Part shown: positions 1 to 6,761 of the stretch, piece by piece | How the letters are laid out: every line of letters begins with the position of its first letter | Numbering within the stretch: the stretch's first letter is position 1 | Position numbers and translations under genes: made by a program | Notes under the pieces: generated by a model | What the model was told of the DNA's origin: nothing | The model's database searches: none | The model's input: only the letters and a program-made list of their open reading frames with translations | Source: a virus | Strand: one strand, 5' to 3' | DNA length: 26,594 nucleotides | IMG/VR virus record: IMGVR_UViG_3300029448_000357 | Location: 1-26,594 of that record

Positions 1-63
1 TCAGCGCGAAAAGCTCAAATGCTTGCTAAAGAGTATAAGGCTGCAGGTGGAGGTTACAAGTAA
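1..63 (+). CDS. C-terminal end of an unidentified rightward gene (partial)
   Basis: Only the last 20 codons are in the window, in the frame that ends with TAA at 61-63. They encode a basic, glycine-ending tail (…KEYKAAGGGYK). The stop overlaps the ATG of the next gene in a TAATG arrangement, the coupling seen across this genome, which supports a real gene rather than a chance open frame. Being on the + strand, it probably belongs to the far end of the late rightward operon. The function cannot be read from so short a piece. Confidence 0.6.
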   Translation, partial: SARKAQMLAKEYKAAGGGYK

Positions 64-314
64 TGGCTCTCAAAAAGCCTCAAAAGTCTCTTAAGGCTTG
101 GACAAAACAAAAGTGGCGCACTAAGTCAGGTAAAAAGTCTAGCGAAACTGGCGAGCGCTATCTTCCTGAAAAGGCTGTCAAGTCTTTATCAGCTAAAGAG
201 TATGCTGCTACCACTAGAAAAAAACGCGAAGATGCTAAAAAGGGCAAACAACATAGCAAACAGCCAAAGAAGATTGCCCAGAAGACGCGAAGATATCGTT
301 CTAAAAAGTCTTAG
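63..314 (+). CDS. Small very basic protein, DUF5872-like (hypothetical)
   Basis: The product is 83 residues, with lysine, arginine and serine dominating and almost no hydrophobic stretch. Motifs include WTKQKWRTKSGK near residues 13-24, ERYLPEKAVKSL near 31-42 and KKGKQHSKQPKKIAQKT near 59-75. I recognise this as a small protein recurrent in marine phage genomes, close to what I recall as DUF5872; its function is unknown. The charge would suit nucleic acid binding, but that is inference. The ATG overlaps the upstream stop (TAATG). Its last 14 bases overlap the 3' end of the leftward operon on the other strand, so the two transcription units meet tail to tail with no spacer. Confidence 0.8.
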   Translation: MALKKPQKSLKAWTKQKWRTKSGKKSSETGERYLPEKAVKSLSAKEYAATTRKKREDAKKGKQHSKQPKKIAQKTRRYRSKKS

Positions 315-525
315 TATTTAGTGCGTCTAGCTCCTTTTCTATTTTTTCATGTAATCCTTGGAAGCAGTTTAGAGCCTGATCAAGAACAGTAGTAACAATC
401 TTATGTTCTTCAGGCTCTTTAAATATTTTAGATACTTCCTTCATAGGAACCTGATTAAACTCAGTCATTAAGTTTCCTGTCGAATCAAAAAATATTCTAA
501 AACCAATTAGATTACCCTCAGACAT
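301..525 (-). CDS. Hypothetical protein, last gene of the leftward operon
   Basis: The product is 74 residues, starting MSEGNLIGFRIFF. The frame extends upstream to a TTG at 543, but the ATG at 525 is preferred because it overlaps the stop of the preceding gene by 8 bases (ATGTCTGA), as is usual here. The N-terminal half is beta-like and hydrophobic (NLIGFRIFFDSTGNLMTEFN). The C-terminal half is amphipathic helix with many Glu and Lys. I do not recognise the family. It is the most distal gene of the leftward unit, just after the gene behind the ribonucleotide reductase, and its 3' end overlaps the convergent gene on the + strand by 14 bases. Confidence 0.7.
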   Translation of the reverse strand: MSEGNLIGFRIFFDSTGNLMTEFNQVPMKEVSKIFKEPEEHKIVTTVLDQALNCFQGLHEKIEKELDALNTKTF

Positions 526-745
526 CACGAGTTTCCATCTCAATTCTAACGATGTCTAACCCCTCAAGATAATCCTTAGACTCCATTAAAAGTTTTAGCT
601 GCGATTCTATTGCTTCATAGAAAGCATCATGATCGTGGAAGGCCATAGGGTTACTAATAATAACCTCTACAGCCATCGCGTGTTTTCGTACATCTGCTTC
701 GTAATATTCTCTCATTGTTTTCATTATCTGTTGTGGGCTTAACAC
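518..745 (-). CDS. Hypothetical small helical protein, GTG start
   Basis: The product is 75 residues and looks mostly helical (MLSPQQIMKTMREYYEADV…). The start is GTG at 745-743, supported by a near-perfect Shine-Dalgarno AAGGAGGT four bases upstream; this is stronger than most sites in the operon. It lies 9 bases downstream of the ribonucleotide reductase stop, so it is transcribed with that gene. There are no cysteines and no membrane segment, and I do not recognise a family. The C-terminus is acidic and ends MTETRDV-like (actual MET-RDV). A helper role for nucleotide metabolism is only suggested by position. Confidence 0.75.
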   Translation of the reverse strand: MLSPQQIMKTMREYYEADVRKHAMAVEVIISNPMAFHDHDAFYEAIESQLKLLMESKDYLEGLDIVRIEMETRDV

Positions 746-754
746 GATACCTCC

Positions 755-2626
755 TTATATCTCACAGTTATTTCCAGTACACGCTAAGGTTTGTGAACCT
801 TCTGTCATGTCGCTGCTTTCTGATATGTTCCAATCCATACTGTCTGGAAACTCTGATTTTAATGTATTATAAGTCTCTAAGTCAATAGGCTCGTAGGGGG
901 CTTGTTGGTAGGTATGCTCTGAGTAGGGTAGAAAACTAATACCACTGATCTTATCGAACTTATTGTACAGCCATTGGCCCACCTCAAGGAACTCATCATC
1001 ACGATAATAACAAGTCATTGATGGTTTATGTTCGCACCAGTAATCTTGATATATCTCCCATAGTTCTAACTGCTCCATAGCACCCATCTCAGAGGCTGTC
1101 ACAGCCCCGTCAGGAGACTTTATGGGGAAAGAGAATACCTTGGTAGTGGGCGACATTACATCGTCTTCTACTGGGATTCCAGAGGCTTCAAGTACGGTGC
1201 ATAAAGGGTCTCTAGCGTCTGCTCGTACACGTCTAATGTATTGAGATGAATATCGAGGGTGGATTCCACTCGCACTATCAACAAGCTGACTAACAGTGCC
1301 GCTAGGCTTAACGGCAGTAATAGCAGTAGAGGTATTAATACCCAGTTTTTTAGCCCATTCAGCATTTGTTTTAACTGCTTCTTCGCGTAACTCAGTAAGC
1401 CATGTCTTGAGTACACCTTTATCCCTCCTTCCTGACAGCGTAGGGTGATCCATAATACCCGTAAGACTAACGCCAAGCAGTGCTTCTTCTTCGGTATTGT
1501 TTTTCCAAATCTTTCTTAAGTACCTAAAGTCTGTAAGGGTAGCCTGTAAAGTTCCAAGGATAGTTGCAACACGTACTTTCCGTTTGAGGCACGACAGCGT
1601 ATCGGTTGACCGGACAACAACTTCTGATAAGTTGCAGAACTGGTAGGGTCGAAGGATAATTTCGGAGCATGGATTAGTTCCAAAGTCATAGGTAGCATCT
1701 CGTCGCTCATTTTTTGCAGCTTGCTTTTGACTTGCAACCCTAGAGAACATTCCTCGTTCCCCAGACCTTGACTCGTATAAACTTTTCCACTCATTTAAAA
1801 ATGCCTCAAAATCTGGTTTTTCTGTATAGCATGCACTGTTGTTTGCTAGTCCTCGTTGTGGGTTATCTTGCCACCACTGTCCTGACTTGCATCGTCGGAT
1901 TCTGTCGTCAGTGAGATTACTGAGACTGATGAGAGCACTTCGCCTAACTCCTCCGACGACAACGATTTGTGCAATCTTACAGCAGATATCGTGACACTCG
2001 ATGGAGGAAAGCTTACGTCCAGCAGCCTCCCTAAAGACCTCTGTGGTAAATTTAAAGAGGTCAACAAGAGGTTCCGCACCAGACGCTCTACCTCCAAAGG
2101 TTTTAAGGGCTGCCCCCGCAGGTCGTACTCCAGATACGTCCCACTTTGGAAGTTGACCCGAATACAACAGGCTAACAAGTTCTCGATATGCTTTAGCCCA
2201 TCCAATTTTGCTGTCAGCGACGTGTATAATTGTATCGGTTTCATGAAATTCTTCTGCTACCTCCGGTAATTTAGATATGTATTGTCGTTCAACGCTAAAG
2301 CCTACGCCTGTACCGCACATAAGGACGTACATCATCTCATCAAAAGCTTTTGGATGGTCGATAGGCATATAGCTACAGTTAAACCCAGCTACATTATCAC
2401 GGTCTAGGGCTTCTCCTGCTGTCATCAAAGCTCTCATGCTGGGCATAACATCTAAATCATGAATGTCCTTGAACATGTCGTTAGCTTCTTCCAGTGTTAT
2501 TTTTTGCTTATCTATCCAGAAGTTCAGGTAACGATCAATTGTTTCTTCCCAAGTCTCACGACGCTGTTCGTTTGGCAAGTACCTAGCGTATCGTGATTTG
2601 TGTATGTATTGTTGATATAAGTCCAT
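755..2626 (-). CDS. nrdJ: Class II (adenosylcobalamin-dependent) monomeric ribonucleotide reductase
   Basis: This enzyme reduces ribonucleoside triphosphates to deoxyribonucleotides using a coenzyme B12 radical, feeding phage DNA synthesis. At 623 residues it resembles the monomeric Lactobacillus leichmannii-type enzyme (739 residues) but is shorter, as phage forms often are. Visible active-site residues are C84 in FNCSY and C331 in FCNLS (the redox pair), and N318-x-C320-x-E322 in NPCSEI (the thiyl-radical cysteine with its Asn and Glu). AVKPSGTVSQL at 438-448 is the phosphate-binding loop. The C-terminus CTGNNCEI carries C616 and C621, the pair that re-reduces the active site. The ATG at 2626 follows AAAGGA and overlaps the stop of a 38-residue gene (TAATG). 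B12 would have to come from the host or the medium. Oxygen tolerance fits an aerobic host. Confidence 0.95.
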   Translation of the reverse strand: MDLYQQYIHKSRYARYLPNEQRRETWEETIDRYLNFWIDKQKITLEEANDMFKDIHDLDVMPSMRALMTAGEALDRDNVAGFNCSYMPIDHPKAFDEMMYVLMCGTGVGFSVERQYISKLPEVAEEFHETDTIIHVADSKIGWAKAYRELVSLLYSGQLPKWDVSGVRPAGAALKTFGGRASGAEPLVDLFKFTTEVFREAAGRKLSSIECHDICCKIAQIVVVGGVRRSALISLSNLTDDRIRRCKSGQWWQDNPQRGLANNSACYTEKPDFEAFLNEWKSLYESRSGERGMFSRVASQKQAAKNERRDATYDFGTNPCSEIILRPYQFCNLSEVVVRSTDTLSCLKRKVRVATILGTLQATLTDFRYLRKIWKNNTEEEALLGVSLTGIMDHPTLSGRRDKGVLKTWLTELREEAVKTNAEWAKKLGINTSTAITAVKPSGTVSQLVDSASGIHPRYSSQYIRRVRADARDPLCTVLEASGIPVEDDVMSPTTKVFSFPIKSPDGAVTASEMGAMEQLELWEIYQDYWCEHKPSMTCYYRDDEFLEVGQWLYNKFDKISGISFLPYSEHTYQQAPYEPIDLETYNTLKSEFPDSMDWNISESSDMTEGSQTLACTGNNCEI

Positions 2627-2742
2627 TACTGTTCCTTTAAATATTTTTGGGGTGATTTTCGTTTAGGCGGTGTTGCTCCCTTTTGTTTAAATTTTTTCTT
2701 TCTATTAAACTTATCGGAGCGTTCTTGCTTTCGATCTATCAT
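2626..2742 (-). CDS. 38-residue basic microprotein between endonuclease I and ribonucleotide reductase
   Basis: This short frame begins MIDRKQERSDKFNRKKKFKQ and ends in a proline/lysine-rich tail (…KRKSPQKYLKEQ). Its ATG overlaps the endonuclease I stop (ATGA) and its TAA overlaps the reductase ATG (TAATG), so it exactly fills the space between two sure genes. GAAGGA lies just upstream of the ATG. About half the residues are Lys, Arg or Gln. The gene is supported by this double coupling and by filling an otherwise non-coding gap; no function or family is recognised. It could instead be only a translational relay to the reductase. Confidence 0.7.
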   Translation of the reverse strand: MIDRKQERSDKFNRKKKFKQKGATPPKRKSPQKYLKEQ

Positions 2743-3215
2743 AGTCCTTCTTCTTTGTGGTCCATGTTAATCCATTCATCTGGTAAAGATTCTTCACTAA
2801 ACCATCTGAATCCTTTTGAGCTTGCCCACTCACCGTGAGACCTTTTGGTTCCGTCTGTGCGCCTTTTAGCTTGAGGCATTGGTGCGTTAGGATCGGAAAA
2901 CAAAAAGACAAGCTCGTAGTTTTCGGGAAGAGACTTGTTTATCCAAACGTATTTAGTATATTCAGGTGCATCCCAAAAACGTCCTTTAGCCTCTAGAAGT
3001 ATTGTCTTACCATCTACTTCTTTAACGAAGTCTGCATGATACGTGTGCTCTACAACATAGTCAATCTTTTTTGTGTGGATGTCCCACTCAGATAAAGGAC
3101 CAGAATGTAGTTTATATTCCCAGTGAGAATCGTAGCCCGGCTCTGTATCTTTTTCTCTAGGTCTAACAACTCTTTTTTTTCGGTATCCTTTTCGAATGTT
3201 TGGTGGTTTACTCAA
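2739..3215 (-). CDS. T7-like endonuclease I (Holliday junction resolvase), TTG start
   Basis: The product is 158 residues, close to T7 gp3 (149). Enzymes of this family cut branched DNA, resolving replication and recombination intermediates, and help degrade host DNA. The PD-(D/E)XK catalytic set is visible: E33 in HWEYKLH, D62 in HADF, and E75-x-K77 in LLEAKGRF. The N-terminus is strongly basic (RKGYRKKRVVRPR). No ATG lies near the conserved start. The TTG at 3215-3213 overlaps the TGA of the 56-residue gene before it (TTGA), and AGAGGAG lies ten bases upstream, so a coupled TTG start is the best reading. It sits between the nuclease cluster and the reductase. Confidence 0.9.
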   Translation of the reverse strand: MSKPPNIRKGYRKKRVVRPREKDTEPGYDSHWEYKLHSGPLSEWDIHTKKIDYVVEHTYHADFVKEVDGKTILLEAKGRFWDAPEYTKYVWINKSLPENYELVFLFSDPNAPMPQAKRRTDGTKRSHGEWASSKGFRWFSEESLPDEWINMDHKEEGL

Positions 3216-3382
3216 TGTAATACTGCTCCTCTTTTTTCTATTTCTAACTCTAGAGCAGCATGAAGATTATACAGCGACTCGTCATCAACAGTTTCAATGT
3301 CGTTTCCGCTGGTAAAGTGTGCAGCAAAACCAAGAATTAGTATTTCAAAAGGAATTAAAATTCCCTGTTGATCATCTTCCAT
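3212..3382 (-). CDS. Hypothetical 56-residue protein
   Basis: The frame starts MEDDQQGILIPFEILILGFA and continues with an acidic helical segment (DDESLYNLHAALELEIEKRG). The region around residues 8-20 is hydrophobic but short, and may be a partly buried helix rather than a membrane anchor. The start overlaps the preceding gene by 28 bases, and the TGA overlaps the TTG start of endonuclease I. Without this gene there would be a 139-base hole in an operon with almost no gaps. The composition resembles small hypothetical proteins in marine phages. No function can be assigned. Confidence 0.7.
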   Translation of the reverse strand: MEDDQQGILIPFEILILGFAAHFTSGNDIETVDDESLYNLHAALELEIEKRGAVLH

Positions 3383-3663
3383 GTCTGCATCTCAGCTTTA
3401 ATATCTTCCAGAGTGTATGTATTAATAGGTCTGTTGGGCTGTTTAGCCACTAGCCCTTTTAGTTTTTTACGCACCCATCGTGGCGAAAAGGTACTAAGAA
3501 AAAACTTGTTGTTGGAAAAAACATGTGTCTGATCAGGTAGAAGTTCTTTGTAATTATTTAAAGTGATCATCTTGGCTTCTTCTTCAGAGACTAATGTTTT
3601 TAACCAAGCAACAAGAATAGGTCCAACTTGCTTGTTGATTTGTTTAATTATCTTTCTGTTCAT
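3355..3663 (-). CDS. Hypothetical protein (102 residues)
   Basis: A basic protein starting MNRKIIKQINKQVGPILVAW. Residues 1-22 predict an amphipathic helix. The middle has HVFSNNKFFLSTFSPRWVRKKLKGL (about 47-71, split here by reading), an aromatic and basic patch that could bind nucleic acid. The ATG overlaps the stop of the RecB-like nuclease by ATGA, so the two are probably translated together. It lies within the recombination-nuclease cluster, which suggests a role in DNA processing, but no catalytic motif is seen and I do not recognise the family. Confidence 0.75.
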   Translation of the reverse strand: MNRKIIKQINKQVGPILVAWLKTLVSEEEAKMITLNNYKELLPDQTHVFSNNKFFLSTFSPRWVRKKLKGLVAKQPNRPINTYTLEDIKAEMQTWKMINREF

Positions 3664-4520
3664 ATAAGAATCTCTTCGACTCGTGGGGTCACTACAACTT
3701 TTGTAAAATATGTAGGGCCGTTAGAATATTTAAATGCTCTAAGCCCTTCGCCATCGTTAGCGTCTGAGTAGCATTCAAACTTATAAGGACAGTATGCACA
3801 CCCAGAAGGTAGCTTCATGTTTCCTTTTTGTCCTTCAGGTATAGGAGCATAGCATCTTTTTGGCGGGGTGTCAACAGCAATCGCTGCTCTAACCTTTTCT
3901 ATTTTCTGCTTTACATTGGGCTTTTCAAGATCATCGGGTCGGAACAAACACAACTCGCCGCTCTCTTTATTAATAACAAGAAAGCCTCCTTCGTTTGTTT
4001 CCTCAGCAGTCTCATAGCCAGACAGCTGTGCAAGGTATCCAAAAGGATCGTTGTTAACCAATGAACCATCTTTAAATTTATTAAAAGAAAACCTTGATGC
4101 GGTTTTAACGTCCACTACTTCGCCATCTATCTTACAGTCCATGTGGCCTTTAACACCAGACACGTCTATTTCTTTCTGTTCTGAAGTAACATCATGGCCT
4201 GACATTCGGACTAACATCAAAACTATTTCTTCTAAGATGTGTCCATAAAGAAATTTAATTTGTGTTGAGCCACTAACGACATGAGGCGCTGAGTCTTTTT
4301 GGCTTTCATACCACAGCTGTCGCAAAGGCCTTCCAATGTTTGACATTCGAAGCCTAAAGCTGTTCTCGACTTCTCGTGGTTTTGACCAAGCAAGTATGCT
4401 TTCTTTCATACGTGAAAGAGTTAAGTCTAGTTCTTCTTCAGAGATATTTAAAGCTTCTCCAGTTGAAAGACCTTCGAGGCTAGAATATATATCTTGAATA
4501 AGAGTATCTAATGTTTTCAT
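3660..4520 (-). CDS. RecB/Cas4-like PD-(D/E)XK exonuclease
   Basis: The product is 286 residues. The nuclease core runs from about residue 86 to 200: GHILEE (H94, E97/E98), GHMDCKIDG (D127) and VVDVKTAS (D137-x-K139), followed by DPFGYLAQLSGYE at 158-170, the QxxxY-like helix of RecB-family nucleases. Cysteines C241, C244 and C250 near the C-terminus (GCAYCPYKFEC), with C223 upstream, resemble the iron-sulfur cluster ligands of Cas4 and AddB. The usual N-terminal cysteine is missing: the matching segment reads NIGRPLRQLWYE. The likely role is 5'-3' exonuclease work in recombination or host DNA recycling, a substitute for T7 gp6. It is coupled by ATGA overlaps to both neighbours. Confidence 0.88.
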   Translation of the reverse strand: MKTLDTLIQDIYSSLEGLSTGEALNISEEELDLTLSRMKESILAWSKPREVENSFRLRMSNIGRPLRQLWYESQKDSAPHVVSGSTQIKFLYGHILEEIVLMLVRMSGHDVTSEQKEIDVSGVKGHMDCKIDGEVVDVKTASRFSFNKFKDGSLVNNDPFGYLAQLSGYETAEETNEGGFLVINKESGELCLFRPDDLEKPNVKQKIEKVRAAIAVDTPPKRCYAPIPEGQKGNMKLPSGCAYCPYKFECYSDANDGEGLRAFKYSNGPTYFTKVVVTPRVEEILI

Positions 4521-5032
4521 AATTTATCCATGTTTATTTTAACGCAAATCATTTCATCTCGTGCGTTGTCAACTGAGCATTTAAACCACTCTCCTCGACG
4601 TTCGTAAAGGCTTTCCAGTCGCCTATGTATTTCTGCTTCTGCTGCTCGTCTATCGTCAACCTTACAAAAAGATTGTATTTCAAAGTCTCGAAAAGGCGTA
4701 GAGGTTTGATAACCCTTTAGTCTATCCATTGCGTCTACAGCCATTCCTACTTTTACCCAGCCTTCAAACGCAGGATTAGTTATAATATAAACTTCTCCTT
4801 TTTTAGAAGACTTATAGTTCTGCAAGGAACTAAATGCAGCCTCTTCAAAACCTTTATATCTTCCGGGCTTGTGAAGCGGATGTGATTTTGAAATGTACTT
4901 ACCGTCTACAAACATTTTAGTTTGATCACGTCGCCAAACGGCTTCTGGATTATCCTTATAATATTTACCTTTACCTCTTTTATAATTCATTGCTACATTC
5001 TCAGTGTGTGTCTGCCCAGTTGTTCCCGACAT
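4517..5032 (-). CDS. GIY-YIG family nuclease (T5orf172/MUG113 type)
   Basis: The product is 171 residues. The C-terminal part is the nuclease domain: EVYIITNP at 80-87 for the GIY strand, WVKVG at 92-96 for the YIG strand, R104, a helix with E132/E134 and H136 (AEAEIHRRLE), then GEWF at 147-150 as in T5orf172 proteins. Residues 1-75 form a separate basic, aromatic N-terminal region (DGKYISKSHPLHKPGRYKG) of unknown fold, perhaps DNA binding. The start at 5032 has AGGAGA at ideal spacing, better than the internal ATG at 4990, so the gene overlaps the end of the polymerase by 32 bases. It may be a homing-type or a resident DNA-processing nuclease. Confidence 0.85.
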   Translation of the reverse strand: MSGTTGQTHTENVAMNYKRGKGKYYKDNPEAVWRRDQTKMFVDGKYISKSHPLHKPGRYKGFEEAAFSSLQNYKSSKKGEVYIITNPAFEGWVKVGMAVDAMDRLKGYQTSTPFRDFEIQSFCKVDDRRAAEAEIHRRLESLYERRGEWFKCSVDNARDEMICVKINMDKL

Positions 5033-6761
5033 TATACTCTCCTGTTAGTTCACATTTCAAGTTAAAATCTTTAGCTGCCTTTTCAATTGCTGCAATTCCT
5101 AGCTCGCCTACTTTATCTGCTACATCTTTATGTGCTTCAATCTGCCACTCATCGTGGACGTTAGCCACAAAGTGTGCGTCTAAGTCTTTGATACTTTCTT
5201 GTAAGTTGACCAGCGCTTGCTTCATGACAATAGCGCCAGCACCTTGTAGCAAAGTATTTAGTGCGGCATGTTCAGAACGAACAAACAACTTACGCTTATC
5301 TAAGCCTTTAAGGTAGCCTCTTTTAGACGCTCGTGCAACTCTGTCTTTAAGATTTTTGAATGCAGGGAGATTATCGAAGAAAGACTGTCTAAGTCTTCCA
5401 CCATCCTTTGCGTCTCCACCAACCACTGATCCAAGCTTTGCATCTCCTGCACCGTATAGGAGGGCATAGATGAAAGTTTTTGCCTGAGGTCTTGATTCAA
5501 GTCCCGCAGCCATTTGATTTGCTGTGTGTATGTCTCCGTTGAGAAGTTCATAAGTAAAGCCCTCGTCATTCATATAGTGTGCTAACATTCTAAGCTCAAG
5601 GCCGCTGGCATCAATACCAACTAAACGATAGTCTTTATCGACTGTCCAACATTCTCGACACTCTTTGCCGTAAGGACTGCTTGTACTAGGCACTTGCGCC
5701 ATGTTGGGGTGGCTGTGCGTCATTCGGCCTGTTACTGCACCAATAGTATTTACGTATCCACGAATGCGCCCATCGTCTTCCATCTCTTTAAACCAAGAGT
5801 TTATTTGTGCTATGCGCTTTTGAAGCATCAGATACTCAGCAATGATAGCTGCTTCGGGTATGTTTTTTATCTGCGATAATACTTTTTCATCAACAATTGG
5901 TTGTCCCGTAGGCGTAAATTTTGTAGGCTTCCAGCCAAACTCCAAGAGATATTCTCCAATTTGTTTTCGAGAGCCAAGATTAAAAGGTTCAGAATCACGG
6001 CGAACAAGATGCTGGTTTGGATCTTTAGAAAACTTTTCATACTCTTCATCAGATAGCCTAACCTTCTTGCTTTCTCCCTTAACATTAGCCATCTTAGAAA
6101 GGCTTCCTGCCTTAGTGTATACAGCCGTCAGCTCTATAGATGTTTCTCGTGGCTTAAATGTTTTGTGTACTTTCTTTTCTGCGCTAATTAACTTTTCATT
6201 TAACTCAGCCAAAAGCTCCATTGCGTGTTGTTGATCTAGCTTGAAGCCCCTATTGCGCTGTTCGTTCAGTATGCGATAAACATCATGCTCTAGTTTTATT
6301 GAGTAAGCACCAAATTCTGCAGACTCTGTTCGAGAAAGATGTCTATAAACTTTATAATTTAAAGATACATCTTGCTTGCAATACTTGAGCATTTCAGGTG
6401 TATAGTATTCAAAGTTATCGTATTCAATTTTCCTGTGACGTAACCTATAGCCCCAGCTTTCAAGTCCGTGGCCTCCTTCTCGTGCTGGATTAAACAATCG
6501 AGAAAGCACTAGAGTATCTACAATGTTTATTGATCCATCGTCAAGGTCTACACCATGTAGCTTTTTTATAACGGGTATGTCGTAACCTAAAATATTATGA
6601 CCAATTAGTTTCTTTGCGTTCTTTAAAAAATCTATTCCTTTATCAATGGACTCTGGATCATACTCGTAAGTCTTTCCGGTCTCAGTATCCATAGCAACTA
6701 TACAAAATATTTTTGTGGGGTCTAGCCCGTCTGCTTCAATGTCAAAGACATAAGCTGTCAT
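5001..6761 (-). CDS. polA: Family A DNA polymerase with 3'-5' exonuclease, T7-like
   Basis: This is the replicative polymerase, 586 residues. Exonuclease motifs are intact: D7-x-E9 (FDIEADGL), GHN…YD at 54-61, and Y127…D131 (YCKQD). Polymerase motif A is DASGLELR with D384. Motif B is KTFIYALLYGAG with K428, Y432 and Y436. Motif C is VHDEW with H536-D537-E538. The residue equivalent to E. coli position 762 is Tyr (Y432), as in T7. It is over 100 residues shorter than T7 gp5 (704), consistent with no thioredoxin-binding loop. The ATG overlaps the helicase stop (ATGA), preceded by GGAG at good spacing. It works with the primase-helicase and single-strand binding protein encoded just upstream. 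Confidence 0.96.
   Translation of the reverse strand: MTAYVFDIEADGLDPTKIFCIVAMDTETGKTYEYDPESIDKGIDFLKNAKKLIGHNILGYDIPVIKKLHGVDLDDGSINIVDTLVLSRLFNPAREGGHGLESWGYRLRHRKIEYDNFEYYTPEMLKYCKQDVSLNYKVYRHLSRTESAEFGAYSIKLEHDVYRILNEQRNRGFKLDQQHAMELLAELNEKLISAEKKVHKTFKPRETSIELTAVYTKAGSLSKMANVKGESKKVRLSDEEYEKFSKDPNQHLVRRDSEPFNLGSRKQIGEYLLEFGWKPTKFTPTGQPIVDEKVLSQIKNIPEAAIIAEYLMLQKRIAQINSWFKEMEDDGRIRGYVNTIGAVTGRMTHSHPNMAQVPSTSSPYGKECRECWTVDKDYRLVGIDASGLELRMLAHYMNDEGFTYELLNGDIHTANQMAAGLESRPQAKTFIYALLYGAGDAKLGSVVGGDAKDGGRLRQSFFDNLPAFKNLKDRVARASKRGYLKGLDKRKLFVRSEHAALNTLLQGAGAIVMKQALVNLQESIKDLDAHFVANVHDEWQIEAHKDVADKVGELGIAAIEKAAKDFNLKCELTGEYNVGNNWADTH

Noticed and set aside
1168-2269. Several long open frames on both strands within the ribonucleotide reductase gene
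   Set aside because: They lie fully inside a gene with all catalytic motifs intact and have no ribosome sites; they are frame shadows.
3846-3874. TTGACA-17-TATGCT on the - strand inside the RecB-like nuclease gene
   Set aside because: It lies in well-conserved coding sequence and has only a partial -10; probably chance.
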